From NCBI GenBank assembly GCA_028565635.1, contig JAOXYB010055946.1, positions 1 through 11,143 on the forward strand: a stretch of DNA of 11,143 nucleotides, given 5' to 3'. Below the pieces are notes generated by a model, which saw only the letters and a program-made list of their open reading frames with translations, searched no databases and was not told where the DNA came from. Each line of letters starts with the position of its first letter. Within the stretch, counting starts at the first letter, position 1. Below, in pieces: positions 1-8,220 of the stretch. Source of the DNA: Phoronis ovalis. Lineage: Eukaryota > Phoronida > Phoronidae. The position numbers and the translations under genes were made by a program.

Positions 1-444
1 AGGTAGGAATTACAGATTTCGAAGTTTGGGCCACTTTCACTGTAATCGGCTATATAAGTTACCATGACTGTTTAGCATAGCTCACAAGTCAGATTATCAT
101 AGAGCTAGTGCAAAACATCATGAACCAGGACTATTGTTGACGTAGCATTAATTTTGCTGCCATTATCAAGTACCAGCAGTGGGACGATAATATCGCTTCT
201 ACGATTGTTAGAATGGTGTGATTGTTATAGAGGGTTATAACTCATATCCATGAAACACATTTTAAAAATAAACTATTCGTATGATAAGCTAAATTTTGTC
301 AACTAACATAAGAAGATGTGTCAATTAAGGAAGAAATGGTTATACCTATTATTAAAACGAGGGACCTGAACTTACAGTTCTAACTAATTCGGCAGACTTA
401 GATCTTAAAACTAAATACCGTAATTGTTTACATGTTAAGAAAAT

Positions 445-475
445 GACTGCAGACAACTTATGTCAGTCTGAAGTC
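445..475. repeat. Short imperfect hairpin
   Basis: GACTGCAGAC at 445-454 pairs with GTCTGAAGTC at 466-475 in nine of ten positions, around an 11-base loop. No T-run follows and no gene lies nearby, so there is no sign that it ends transcription. A chance hairpin of this size is possible in 11 kb. Confidence 0.35.
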
Positions 476-618
476 TATCGCTTTGTAGCTTAAATATATT
501 TAGAGAGAGAGTTCACCGTCATCGAACCTCGTATTGATAAACTATTGAGATATTCTATTATCTTAAAAGATCTAAATGATACATATTTGTTTTGTTTACT
601 TAGTATTGATTATCTAAT

Positions 619-763
619 GAAGAGCCAATTGAAAGCTCATCCCCTTAGGAATAGCGGGGCATGTACCAGTTTGTAGGGCACATCCCAGACGTAAGCCACA
701 TTAATGGGGCATTGTAGTGGTGGACATCCCGGACATGCCTCGTATTAATCTATTGGCTTTTTC
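619..763. repeat. Inverted-repeat-bounded GC-richer patch, possible decayed MITE
   Basis: Two nested inverted repeats bracket this patch. Outer arms: GAAGAGCCAAT at 619-629 against ATTGGCTTTTTC at 752-763 (one-base length difference). Inner arms: CGGGGCATGT at 655-664 against ACATGCCTCG at 733-742 (nine of ten). Between them, two direct, diverged copies of a GGGGCAT...ACATCCC-GAC pattern begin near 656 and 706. The patch is GC-richer than its surroundings. This arrangement suits an old foldback or miniature transposon, but no target-site duplication was found, so the class is unknown. Confidence 0.4.
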
Positions 764-1140
764 CCATAGCATATTCTAGTGGGTATCATTCCTATTTTGA
801 TCACAAACTGCCCTGGTACTCTCCTGCAGTGCAGCGATTACATGTTGAGTATTCACTATGTAAATTCCTGTTACTTGCCCTCCTATCCCCCGTCCATCCC
901 AGGCTGGACTTTCAATGGAGAGCATAGTTAGCAGAATTATGGTACATGATAATAATTTTGTGTGTAGGGTACCAAGTGTTGTTTTAACTGGCGTTGCACA
1001 AGGACTTGTTTATGTAAATACACTAATGTATGTCACGCAGAACTTTTGGCAGTGTTCCATCTTTGAGGCTGTTCGAGGATGATATAAGTATAAGGAAAAA
1101 CAAGATGCTGTTGCCTAGATGCAATTTAAAAAACGATACG

Positions 1141-1522
1141 TCATATAGCATAAAAATTGCACAGAGTGGGTATATAGATCATTAATAGTACAACCATCAT
1201 TGTCAATATTAACTTTAAGCCAGGTTCTATGCTCATCTGCAAGACACTGTTTAATAGTTTGGTTTAAGTAAAAAAAAATTGCTATGGGAAATATGTAAAG
1301 AGAGTAGAAAAGAAAAAATTCTACTTCTACAAATTTTTACAAAAATGCTCCTTTATTATGATCAGGTTAAATGGCTTTCCTATATACTTCTTTTTGTTCA
1401 TATAAACTTAAATAAAAAAGGGAAGATATACCTAATTCATTTTAATTTGAGCATGTGACAAGGTAAAACTTACTGTGCTATATATCAAAAATAACTTCAT
1501 AATTATAATATCACAAATATGA
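1141..1522. other. AT-rich stretch without genes
   Basis: Stops occur in all frames, several A- and T-runs are present, and not a single CpG was found between about 1141 and 1550. It could be intron or intergenic sequence; nothing else is supported. This is the first part of the CpG-poor domain. Confidence 0.5.
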
Positions 1523-1855
1523 CATGTACATTGTCTAACATCAGACAGGTCGTATTCGGTGGCCTGTACAGTGTTGAAGCATTGCATTAAAATTGTTGAG
1601 CATACATCTCATTACCGCGCTTTCTGTGCTACTCAGAAGAAACAAACTATCGATGTTTCCTGTAGAATCCAGTTGTTGTTTTATGAATTTTATGTTGGAT
1701 TTGAAGTTTATGCAGAGCATGTTTCCTCCCACACAGTTTTATGTAAAGTTGTATATTTAACCGAAAGAAGCAGCAGGAAATTGGTAGCAGTTCTGACAAA
1801 CTCTAAATGGCATATCGGATCTTTTAAACTTGTGTTTAATAGTTCAGGACATTAA
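1523..1855 (+). CDS. Open frame, possible terminal coding exon, function unknown
   Basis: The frame is open for 110 codons from 1523 to a TAA at 1853-1855. It has no ATG near its left end (a GTG lies at 1559), so if real it is more likely the last exon of a spliced gene, entered through an AG near 1543 (...CTAACATCAG) or 1548. The residues are mixed rather than low-complexity, with five cysteines after position 1559 and no transmembrane segment or domain that I recognise. The main support is compositional: seven CpGs fall at 1551-1820, while the roughly 400 bases upstream and about 240 downstream have none. A shorter antisense frame overlaps it and looks like a shadow. With AT-rich DNA about one open frame of this length per window is expected by chance, so this is a candidate only. 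Confidence 0.22.
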   Translation, partial: HVHCLTSDRSYSVACTVLKHCIKIVEHTSHYRAFCATQKKQTIDVSCRIQLLFYEFYVGFEVYAEHVSSHTVLCKVVYLTERSSRKLVAVLTNSKWHIGSFKLVFNSSGH

Positions 1856-3035
1856 TTAGTTCTTTATGTTGAAAATAAGTTAAATTAGTTAGAACACATG
1901 GTTGTTCAAAGTGAAGATATTAGAGTTGTTAATCCAAGATTGCCTCACAGATGTAAACATCTAAGTGCTCCTAAATGTTTGATTGGAAGCCTAATCAAGA
2001 ACTTTATTAGTACATTCTAGTATATAACAGGTTGCTAGATCTTCTTTTTCATTAAGTACCTTCCAGTAGTAACGCATTTTTGTGAGCAAAAACAGATTTG
2101 AAGAATTTTGTACCAGTTATTGTGATGTCTAAATTCTACTGTAATTTGCATAAAATAAAAATTCAGATTACTGTTACAGAAAAACTGATAACTGTTTCAA
2201 ATTTATTTTCTGTTGCTGTTTTCAGAAATTTATTTTCTGTTACCACTACTTCTGGAAATTGATACATGGATTCTAAAGTTAGTAGGTTCAGTAGGCATCA
2301 GTTGATATTTGTACAACTATCTTGCTATTACAATAGGAAGAATTTTGTGTTGGTCAAACAAAAGTAGTAAGTCAGATGTGGAAGTAACAGCCCTTGGTTG
2401 CATCACCTGTTTTATAACTTCACAAATCATTTCAGTCTGTTTGAGATATTTTATCCGGTTTTATTGTTTTGGAGTGCCAGATAGTACAGACAGGATTAGA
2501 ATGGTGCAATAATGTATATTTAGCCATATTTAGCCAGTATTTAAGATTATTATGATAAATAATTCATATATTTTCAAAAAATATTTCTAGTAATTCAAAC
2601 TACTGTGCATGTAACTGCAATTTGTAAATAGTGCACAGGACAATTGAGGAACTATGTGTTGAACATTTACTCTTTCTTCCTATTCTGTACAATACAGATT
2701 TGAGATTTTTACTTTGTGTACCGTTAACATCTCATTGAGCAAACTAAGGTAGGTTTTGTGAACAAGCAAGGTAACCATGCATTTAGAGGCGAATATAGTA
2801 TTTAAAATAAAGAAAAGTTTTCCTTGTCATACAAATAAACTATCCTGTCAGCTCTCATGCAAGATGGTCAATGAGTCATCTTCATCTACTGCATTACATA
2901 GATTCAAGCCAATGTTCTTGAAACATTCTTCAACATTTGGAAATAAACTAAAAGTACGTAATGTTGGAAGGTATGACAGTAACTTTATTTTAAGTGCAAA
3001 ATAAATAAAATGAAATGCCCTTGATACCTGTGAAA
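1856..3035. other. Gene-poor AT-rich stretch
   Basis: No supported gene. If the 1523-1855 frame is a terminal exon, this would be its 3' UTR, ending at the poly(A) signal at 3036-3041; that is inference. The stretch has only about five CpGs. It holds a local 27-bp duplication (2194-2247) and a 75-codon ATG frame (2777-3004) that I do not believe. Confidence 0.4.
2194..2247. repeat. Two-copy 27-bp tandem duplication
   Basis: The 16-mer AAATTTATTTTCTGTT occurs exactly at 2199-2214 and again at 2226-2241, a period of 27 bases. Flanking bases within the unit have diverged. This fits a small slippage duplication; no function is suggested. Confidence 0.7.
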
Positions 3036-3041
3036 AATAAA
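3036..3041 (+). terminator. Candidate poly(A) signal
   Basis: An AATAAA hexamer is followed within 25 bases by a GT-rich stretch (GCTGTGTGC), a possible CA cleavage site near 3055, and a T-run from about 3065. This order (hexamer, cleavage site, GU/U-rich element) is that of a metazoan 3' end. Another AATAAA lies at 3004-3009. AATAAA is frequent by chance in this sequence; the downstream element is what sets this one apart. Confidence 0.25.
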
Positions 3042-3549
3042 GCTGTGTGCATTTTCACTGTCACATTTTTTTAATTAAAATGTTAATTATATCGGTATAT
3101 TTTGTTACAAACATTGCCTACATTGAATCATACTATGCTCTTTGAATTAATATAACTTGATGATACGAACATAATTGTAATTCCAATTTTTTGCATGCTT
3201 AGCTTTTCCAGAAAGAACTGTAATTGCAACATTTGATTAACAACTGTGGGTTTTAGAACTTTCAAACAGCAGTATATTTTAATGTTTGGGAAAATAATGT
3301 ATGTTAGCATAATGAAGTGAAATTTTAAAGTAGACTTTCCACATTGTAATTAAACAGCTGAATCTTAAAACATTTGCTCTTCATTTTAGCATATAACATT
3401 GAATATTCAAAAAGAAAATGATTATCCCTGGTTTTTGTAGCAATTGAAAGACACTATATAATGAAATAGCTGGATTTTTTTGTGATCATTTTTTTTTTTC
3501 ATACTTGCAATATTTGCTGTTTTATTGCTTAATTTTATCCCTTTCCTAG
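3042..3549. other. AT-rich stretch, nothing recognised
   Basis: Very AT-rich with a T11 run at 3489-3499 and only two CpGs. It ends in a pyrimidine-rich tract and AG (3549) that could act as a splice acceptor. No open frame is credible. Confidence 0.5.
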
Positions 3550-3612
3550 TGTACCAAGTGCACTGACTAAGAGGTTCTGAATGGATGTCTAATAGATACC
3601 ATCATACCTTAG
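3550..3612 (+). other. Possible non-coding exon between good splice sites
   Basis: A pyrimidine-rich tract ending CCCTTTCCTAG at 3549 precedes a 63-base segment that ends TTAG before GTAAGC at 3613. Both junctions resemble metazoan splice sites. All three forward frames contain stops inside the segment, so it cannot be an internal coding exon; a UTR or long non-coding RNA exon is possible. Paired decoy sites this close together also occur by chance. Confidence 0.12.
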
Positions 3613-4159
3613 GTAAGCGCAACTCGATGAGAGACTGGCTAACATATTCGATTTGTCAGTCCAAATATAATAGTGTTCATGCAAACTTGAAATAACACTT
3701 GATATTGAAACATAAACACAATATAAGTATTATAGATGTTTAACAATACAATGAATCTATTATCACATGCATATTTAAAAAAAAGTTTCATTGAAATGCC
3801 ACAAACCAGCCTCAGAACTAGCTCAACATGAATTTTGAAACTCCTATTTGACTATTGCTGATAAGGGACTATTCAGAAACCCAGGTGAAACCAGTGACAG
3901 TAGATTTAATCCTAACAAAGAAACATCGAGACTGAGTTAAGTTCTGATTATGTATAGTAAAATACACTGTATACATACAAGTGTGCACAGAAAGTAGCAA
4001 GACCAAGGTGACCACATTTAGTGGACCAGTCTACTTGTGCTAGAAGAATCTAATCCAAAAAGCTATAAGGGAAATCTGCAAAAGGCTACGATAAGGGTGC
4101 CTCATCACATCTTAGAAAAGTTTTGACTCTGAAGTGTGTATGGAGCTGCAGGTACTTAC
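3613..4159. other. A-rich stretch without genes
   Basis: On the + strand A exceeds T and C is about equal to or above G between about 3650 and 4080, opposite to much of the rest of the window. No open frame or repeat explains it. Transcription from the - strand or an old insertion in reverse orientation are both possible. Confidence 0.4.
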
Positions 4160-4237
4160 AGATACAATGTACCAAGAAATGGGCCTCTTTTTCTAAGTGA
4201 AAACCATACAAATGGTTTTCTTTTTTGAGTGATAACC
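4160..4237 (-). CDS. Weak candidate internal exon, function unknown
   Basis: Read on the - strand, a pyrimidine-rich tract ending TTTTCATCTTTAG precedes a 78-base segment followed by a consensus donor GTAAGTAC (GT at 4159-4158). Two of the three reading frames are open through it and both give mixed, lysine-rich peptides. The splice sites are the best pair I found on this strand. The segment is short, I recognise no domain, and no neighbouring exon is evident, so chance is a serious alternative. Confidence 0.15.
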
Positions 4238-4735
4238 CTAAAGATGAAAACAATATGGGGAACATAATTCCTAGATGTTCTGCGTTTGATTTGCTCACCC
4301 CTAGGTATGAAATTGTACTTAAACCCTGTGGAGTGATATTTGTTTGGTACTATTATGAAGGCTGGCATATTTTCTTAAAGAGCCTCAGTAATTGATAATG
4401 CTCTTTGTGAGAAGATATGCAAATCTTAGTTTTTCATAACAAGCTGAAGTTGGCTAGACACAGAATGTAGTAATATGTTTTCATATTTCATTGAAATAGC
4501 TTTAATGTTCAGAAGTAATTAACTACAATTATGTGGTGTTGTGCAAGCTGGTTTTGTTGTTCTAAGCATTCAAGGTTTGACAGGTAATCCTTACAGCCAA
4601 CTACAATTATAGCTTTTATGCAACTTGCAAAAATTGTCTGCAATCTCTTTGCTATACAGTAAAAGACGGAAGCATTTGCCGATATCTTAATTTTGTAGAA
4701 TGTTCACAGTTAGAACTACAACTTCTTTGTTTCAG
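4238..4735. other. AT-rich stretch, nothing recognised
   Basis: No supported gene. The 12-mer AACTACAATTAT occurs at 4521-4532 and 4599-4610, 78 bases apart, which may be a remnant of a duplication or chance. The stretch ends in a T-rich tract leading to an AG at 4734-4735. Confidence 0.45.
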
Positions 4736-4944
4736 TTCAAATGCTTTGGGTAGTTAGTGGTTCATCTGTCTTGTGGAGTTTAATGCAGCTGAGAAGTGCC
4801 ATGTATACATTTAACATTTACTTACATACACTGGTTTCAAAAGCATTTATGTTACTATTTGCAATAATTAATAAATTGGACTTGGTAATTAATAATTTTG
4901 TGATACTGGTGCTGTTACCACGTTTCTCCATTGAATTTCGACAG
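4736..4944 (+). CDS. Candidate internal exon encoding a hydrophobic peptide
   Basis: A T-rich tract ending CTTCTTTGTTTCAG at 4735 is followed by 209 bases that stay open in one frame up to CAG at 4942-4944 and a donor-like GTAATT. An ATG lies at 4741, so it could also begin a protein. The peptide is rich in Leu, Ile, Val and Phe with a strongly hydrophobic stretch in its second half, as a membrane segment would be; T-rich chance frames also look like this. The frame runs on past the donor to about 5016. I recognise no family. Confidence 0.18.
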
Positions 4945-5982
4945 GTAATTATTTATAGAGGTAACCATATTCCCCCCTCAGGCAGGAATTCCTCGATACA
5001 TTTTGGGTGGGGGTAGTCCATTTCTTGCCCTCTATTAACTGTTGATTTAGGGTTTTACCTGGAGATTTTTGAAATTAGTAATAAGTCTAAAATAAATATT
5101 TTTCACCAAAAAAAGCTGTGTTTAAAACAATTAGGAAGTCGATCATGCTTTTTGACCATGCAGACCCTGTACTGGATGGACTGGATCTGGTATAATGTAA
5201 AACTATAGATCTTCTGTTACTGTAATGACATCATTATTCTACTACCTGCATTGTGTGTGTCTACCTAATTATCTTCACTGATCAATGATCCAATTTTACA
5301 TATATCCTAAATAGTCCATTCCATATAGGCTTGTAATATACCAGTACTTCTCATGGATCAAGAACAAGAAAATGATTTTTTTTAATATGTCAACTGTAAT
5401 TGAATTGACAGATTTGATGTCAAAACCTACATCATGAGTGATATACTTCTTTGCAAACATCCATTTGGTTAAGATTAGCTACTGAGTAAAAGTGTACCAT
5501 ATATGGCTATAAGCTTAGCCCCTACTGACAGTTTTCAAGGCTTTACGTGACTGACTGATTTTGTAATGAAACTGGTTAAGCTTATACAGTTTATGTTCTG
5601 TCTTATTTATATATGCTTTGGTATAATTCTGGTGCTGTTTTCTGTGATTTTGCTGCAAGTTAGAAGGAATGCTAGTAATAAGAAATGTTTTCTATGGTAA
5701 GTAGGACTTAGTGATGTAGGCAAACAAAGATGACTCATCTTATCAAGTAATGATGAAGGACATCTTTTCTTTTCTGACTCGATCCCTTGATGAAAGCAAC
5801 ATTGTTAAACGTAGGTTACTTTTCAGAAATGATATAAATTCTAGTGACAATATTTAGCAGTTAACAGTTTACATTGTTCTTATACCAGAAACTTTACTTG
5901 CTTTGAGCTCTGATAATATACAATAATTGGGATAAAAGTCATAAAAAGATATATTTGTCGTACTTGGTTTCAAAAAAAGGGA
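4945..5982. other. AT-rich stretch without genes
   Basis: Stops in all frames and about seven CpGs per kb. A C6 run near 4971 and a G5 run near 5010 are the only unusual composition. It is plausibly intron or UTR. Confidence 0.5.
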
Positions 5983-5990
5983 CTGTAGCA
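5983..5990. repeat. Left target-site duplication of the 5991-6284 element
   Basis: CTGTAGCA here is repeated exactly at 6285-6292, immediately on the other side of the inverted-repeat element. The bases further out do not match, so the duplication is exactly 8 bp. Confidence 0.85.
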
Positions 5991-6284
5991 CCCAGGGGTA
6001 CTCATGGTTTTTTGAAATATATGGGTAGCAATCTAAATTTTTAAAATATTTGAGTAGCAATCCATTTTTACACAAAGTGACTGATACAAACCAAATTCCA
6101 AAAATCGTTTTATGGACACAAACCTAAAATTATTTGCTGTAAGCAGCGGGTAGCAATCCAAATTTTTGAATTTCTTTAAGGTAGCAATCCAAAAAATACA
6201 GTAAGAAGTATACAATCCAAAGCCAAAAGTTTCAACTAGGCTGCACACCCCCACCAAAAATACTGTGAGTACCCCCCCCCCAAG
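5991..6284. mobile_element. Non-autonomous DNA transposon (MITE), hAT-like
   Basis: The element is 294 bp, has no transposase frame, and is flanked by an exact 8-bp duplication, CTGTAGCA. Its ends are inverted repeats: GGGGTACTCA at 5995-6004 matches TGAGTACCCC at 6266-6275, and the match continues inward with a few mismatches through a T-rich tract for about 20 bases in all. The left outer end reads CCCAGGGG; the right end carries a run of ten C (6272-6281) then AAG, so the outermost bases are less well matched. An 8-bp duplication is typical of hAT elements, and P and Merlin elements give similar lengths; the CAGGGG-like start favours hAT. Internally, GTAGCAATCC recurs. Apparent antisense frames across it are by-products of these repeats. 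It would depend on a transposase encoded elsewhere. Confidence 0.85.
6025..6190. repeat. Sub-repeats inside the MITE
   Basis: GTAGCAATCC (or GTAGCAATCT) begins at 6025, 6054, 6150 and 6181, that is two pairs with spacings of 29 and 31 bases. The bases following each first member (AAATTTTT then an AT-rich spacer) also match, so a block of about 40 bases has been duplicated. A fifth, degenerate copy (GTATACAATCC) lies at 6208-6218. Subterminal repeats of this sort bind transposase in some elements; that role is inference here. Confidence 0.75.
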
Positions 6285-6292
6285 CTGTAGCA
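6285..6292. repeat. Right target-site duplication of the 5991-6284 element
   Basis: The second exact copy of CTGTAGCA, directly after the right inverted repeat and AAG. Confidence 0.85.
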
Positions 6293-8146
6293 TCAGAATA
6301 TGATCTAATATTTTAAATTGGCATAGTTATACAAAGAAGGATGCGTAGGTAGGTGTGTATTGGGGGATGTGTACCACCAGGTGTCTCTTCTGTAGTAGTC
6401 AACTTTGAAACTTATAATGTTTACTGCTGATCCAATACAGATATTAGCCAAATAACCTGTTCAGTTTAATCCCTATTGTCTAGAGACCATTTTGCAGTAC
6501 ATTGAAATGTAAATTAGTGTCTGCTTTTCTGACAACTTGATTTTGCTATATGTATGGTGTGTTAAACTAGACTGATATCAAAGTTCTATAATAAGAATCC
6601 CAGTAGATTTAATAGAATATATTCAATTAATAGCATCAGCTGACATAGACTGAAATATTAAAAATCTGTAAACTTTCTGATTCATATTATTTCTAGAAAA
6701 TGCGTACAAAGATCAGTATGCCAGTTCTACTGGAATTGTATATTACAAATTTACAACGACTATTCTCCTTTTGTGGATTTGTATGTCTTTATGCATTAGT
6801 GTGACACAACCAAGTTGCTACCAATGCTTTCTACTTTGTTGTGGTTTTCATTTATTACTGCACTATAAATAAATTAATTATTTTTATATTAGTAATCAAA
6901 ATAGAAATATATAAAATTGTAATTTGGGACCCCTCATCAAAAGTATTACTATGCAAGACTAAATATATGTTACACAGATGATTACTTTAGGCAATTTGAG
7001 TAGAAAAAAATGTACAAAGTTTAGTCAGACTGTATGTGTAAAACTCTGTTAGCTCTTCACAGTTTATTCCACATTTGTGGGTATTCAGCAAATATCTGGT
7101 TTCTGGTTCATTCAAATTGTAAATATTGTTATTACCCTCATCAGTATATAGATATACATTTAGAAATTAATTTAATAAGGATGATCGACCTGAGCACCAG
7201 TTCATTAGTCGATTAGAACCATTTCTAAGGATCACATGTATATATAAATGTGTAGCAAATTTTTCTGCTTTGTATAAGAAAAAAAGTTTTGGACTCCAGA
7301 CCAATATATTAAACAGCTGCCTAAACTACAGAAATGACTGGGTAAGTATTCTTTTATGAAAGTCATGGTAGAGAATGATATATTTGGAGTATGTAGCAAG
7401 GTATTTTGGGGGGTTATATTATATTACTTTTATATGTGCTTGGTACCTAAAGAATGTACTTGGATATTACCAGCGTGAATTCTGAGGAGTATCTTAGCTT
7501 GTTATTAGACATGTGGAAATCTTATGTTGTAAATAGATTTATTAAAACTCTGTCATTGTTTTTTGTTACAAGAAAAGCAAAGGTTATATATTTACTGCTG
7601 ATATTCTCCTTTCTCTACTAGTCTCATTTTTAAATATTGTACAGTTTTTTATTTTTCTTTGAAGTTCGTGGAAGTGCTTAAAAGTTAACTGAAGTTTAAA
7701 AGCATAAATATTGTGCAAATCAGTGCTTAAAAGGATTTGGAAAGTGTATAATGAATGATACAAGGATTTACAACATTTCACTTTTATTTCCTTGCAAAAT
7801 AGTACATAAGTGATGGGTTCTATGTTTCCCCATGACTTGTCATGAGATTTGAAATAATTGTATCAAGAAATTGATTTTCAGTCATGCAATCATACTTGAA
7901 TTTTATCAAGGTTAAAAGTGAAATTCTTAAAGTTCTGCTGGTAGCACTATGATTATTTCTAAGCTAGGTGGCATGTATGGATTTGGTTATAAATTCAGGT
8001 CAGCCATGTGGAAAATTTGTCTTGAAAAGGTTAGGGAATGGTACTAATTATGTGAAAAACAAACAAGATAATTAGAACATAAAAGTTCAACTTTCATGTC
8101 TTCTGCTACTGGCCCATATATAAGGTAAAGTAAGGTTCACATACAG
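6293..8146. other. AT-rich, CpG-poor stretch without genes
   Basis: About eight CpGs in 1.85 kb and stops in all frames. A G-rich patch lies at 6338-6382 and a G6 run at 7408-7413. From about 7.3 kb G exceeds C on the + strand in most lines counted. Several PUF-like TGTAAATA/TGTATATA words are present (near 7117, 7250 and 7529), but such words are common in AT-rich DNA. It could be a long 3' UTR or intron. Confidence 0.45.
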
Positions 8147-8220
8147 TTTTTTTTTTCAATTGTATACTAACTTGTACAGCCTTCGAGGCAACTAGACCTT
8201 TACTGGGAGCCAAAAAAAAA
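8147..8220. repeat. Segment between T10 and A9 runs
   Basis: A T10 run (8147-8156) and an A9 run (8212-8220) face each other across 55 bases of more mixed sequence that include a small hairpin GCCT-TCG-AGGC at 8179-8189. The runs could pair as a foldback stem, or the A9 could be the tail of a short retroposed fragment. No flanking target-site duplication was found. Confidence 0.2.

Larger units (their letters stand above)
1..1140. other. Left flank: non-coding, CpG-retaining DNA
   Basis: No open frame of useful length is seen on either strand. The stretch is AT-rich but has about 25 CpG dinucleotides by eye (about 2.2 per 100 bases), near the level expected from its base composition and four times that of the following 9 kb. 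It contains a short hairpin at 445-475, a GC-richer inverted-repeat patch at 619-763 and a C-rich run near 880-902. This looks like intergenic DNA or old repeats. The change to CpG-poor sequence falls just after the two CpGs near 1132-1140. Confidence 0.5.

Noticed and set aside
2309-2512. 67-codon + frame
   Set aside because: Starts with TTG, Cys/Ile-rich residues typical of T-rich DNA, no splice context and no recognisable domain.
2777-3004. 75-codon ATG frame on + with a fair initiation context
   Set aside because: Length is well within chance, residues show no domain, and its end (AATAAATAAA) is ordinary AT-rich sequence. CpG density is as low as in its surroundings.
5869-6293. Two overlapping - strand open frames of 68 and 86 codons
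   Set aside because: They lie mainly on the MITE; the recurring residues (LDCYP-like) come from the GTAGCAATCC sub-repeats, and the frames end at its inverted repeats.
7034-7216. 60-codon + frame
   Set aside because: Chance length; hydrophobic, Tyr/Ile-rich; no supporting signals.
7584-7781. 65-codon - frame
   Set aside because: Chance length, no CpG retention, no clear splice sites at either end.
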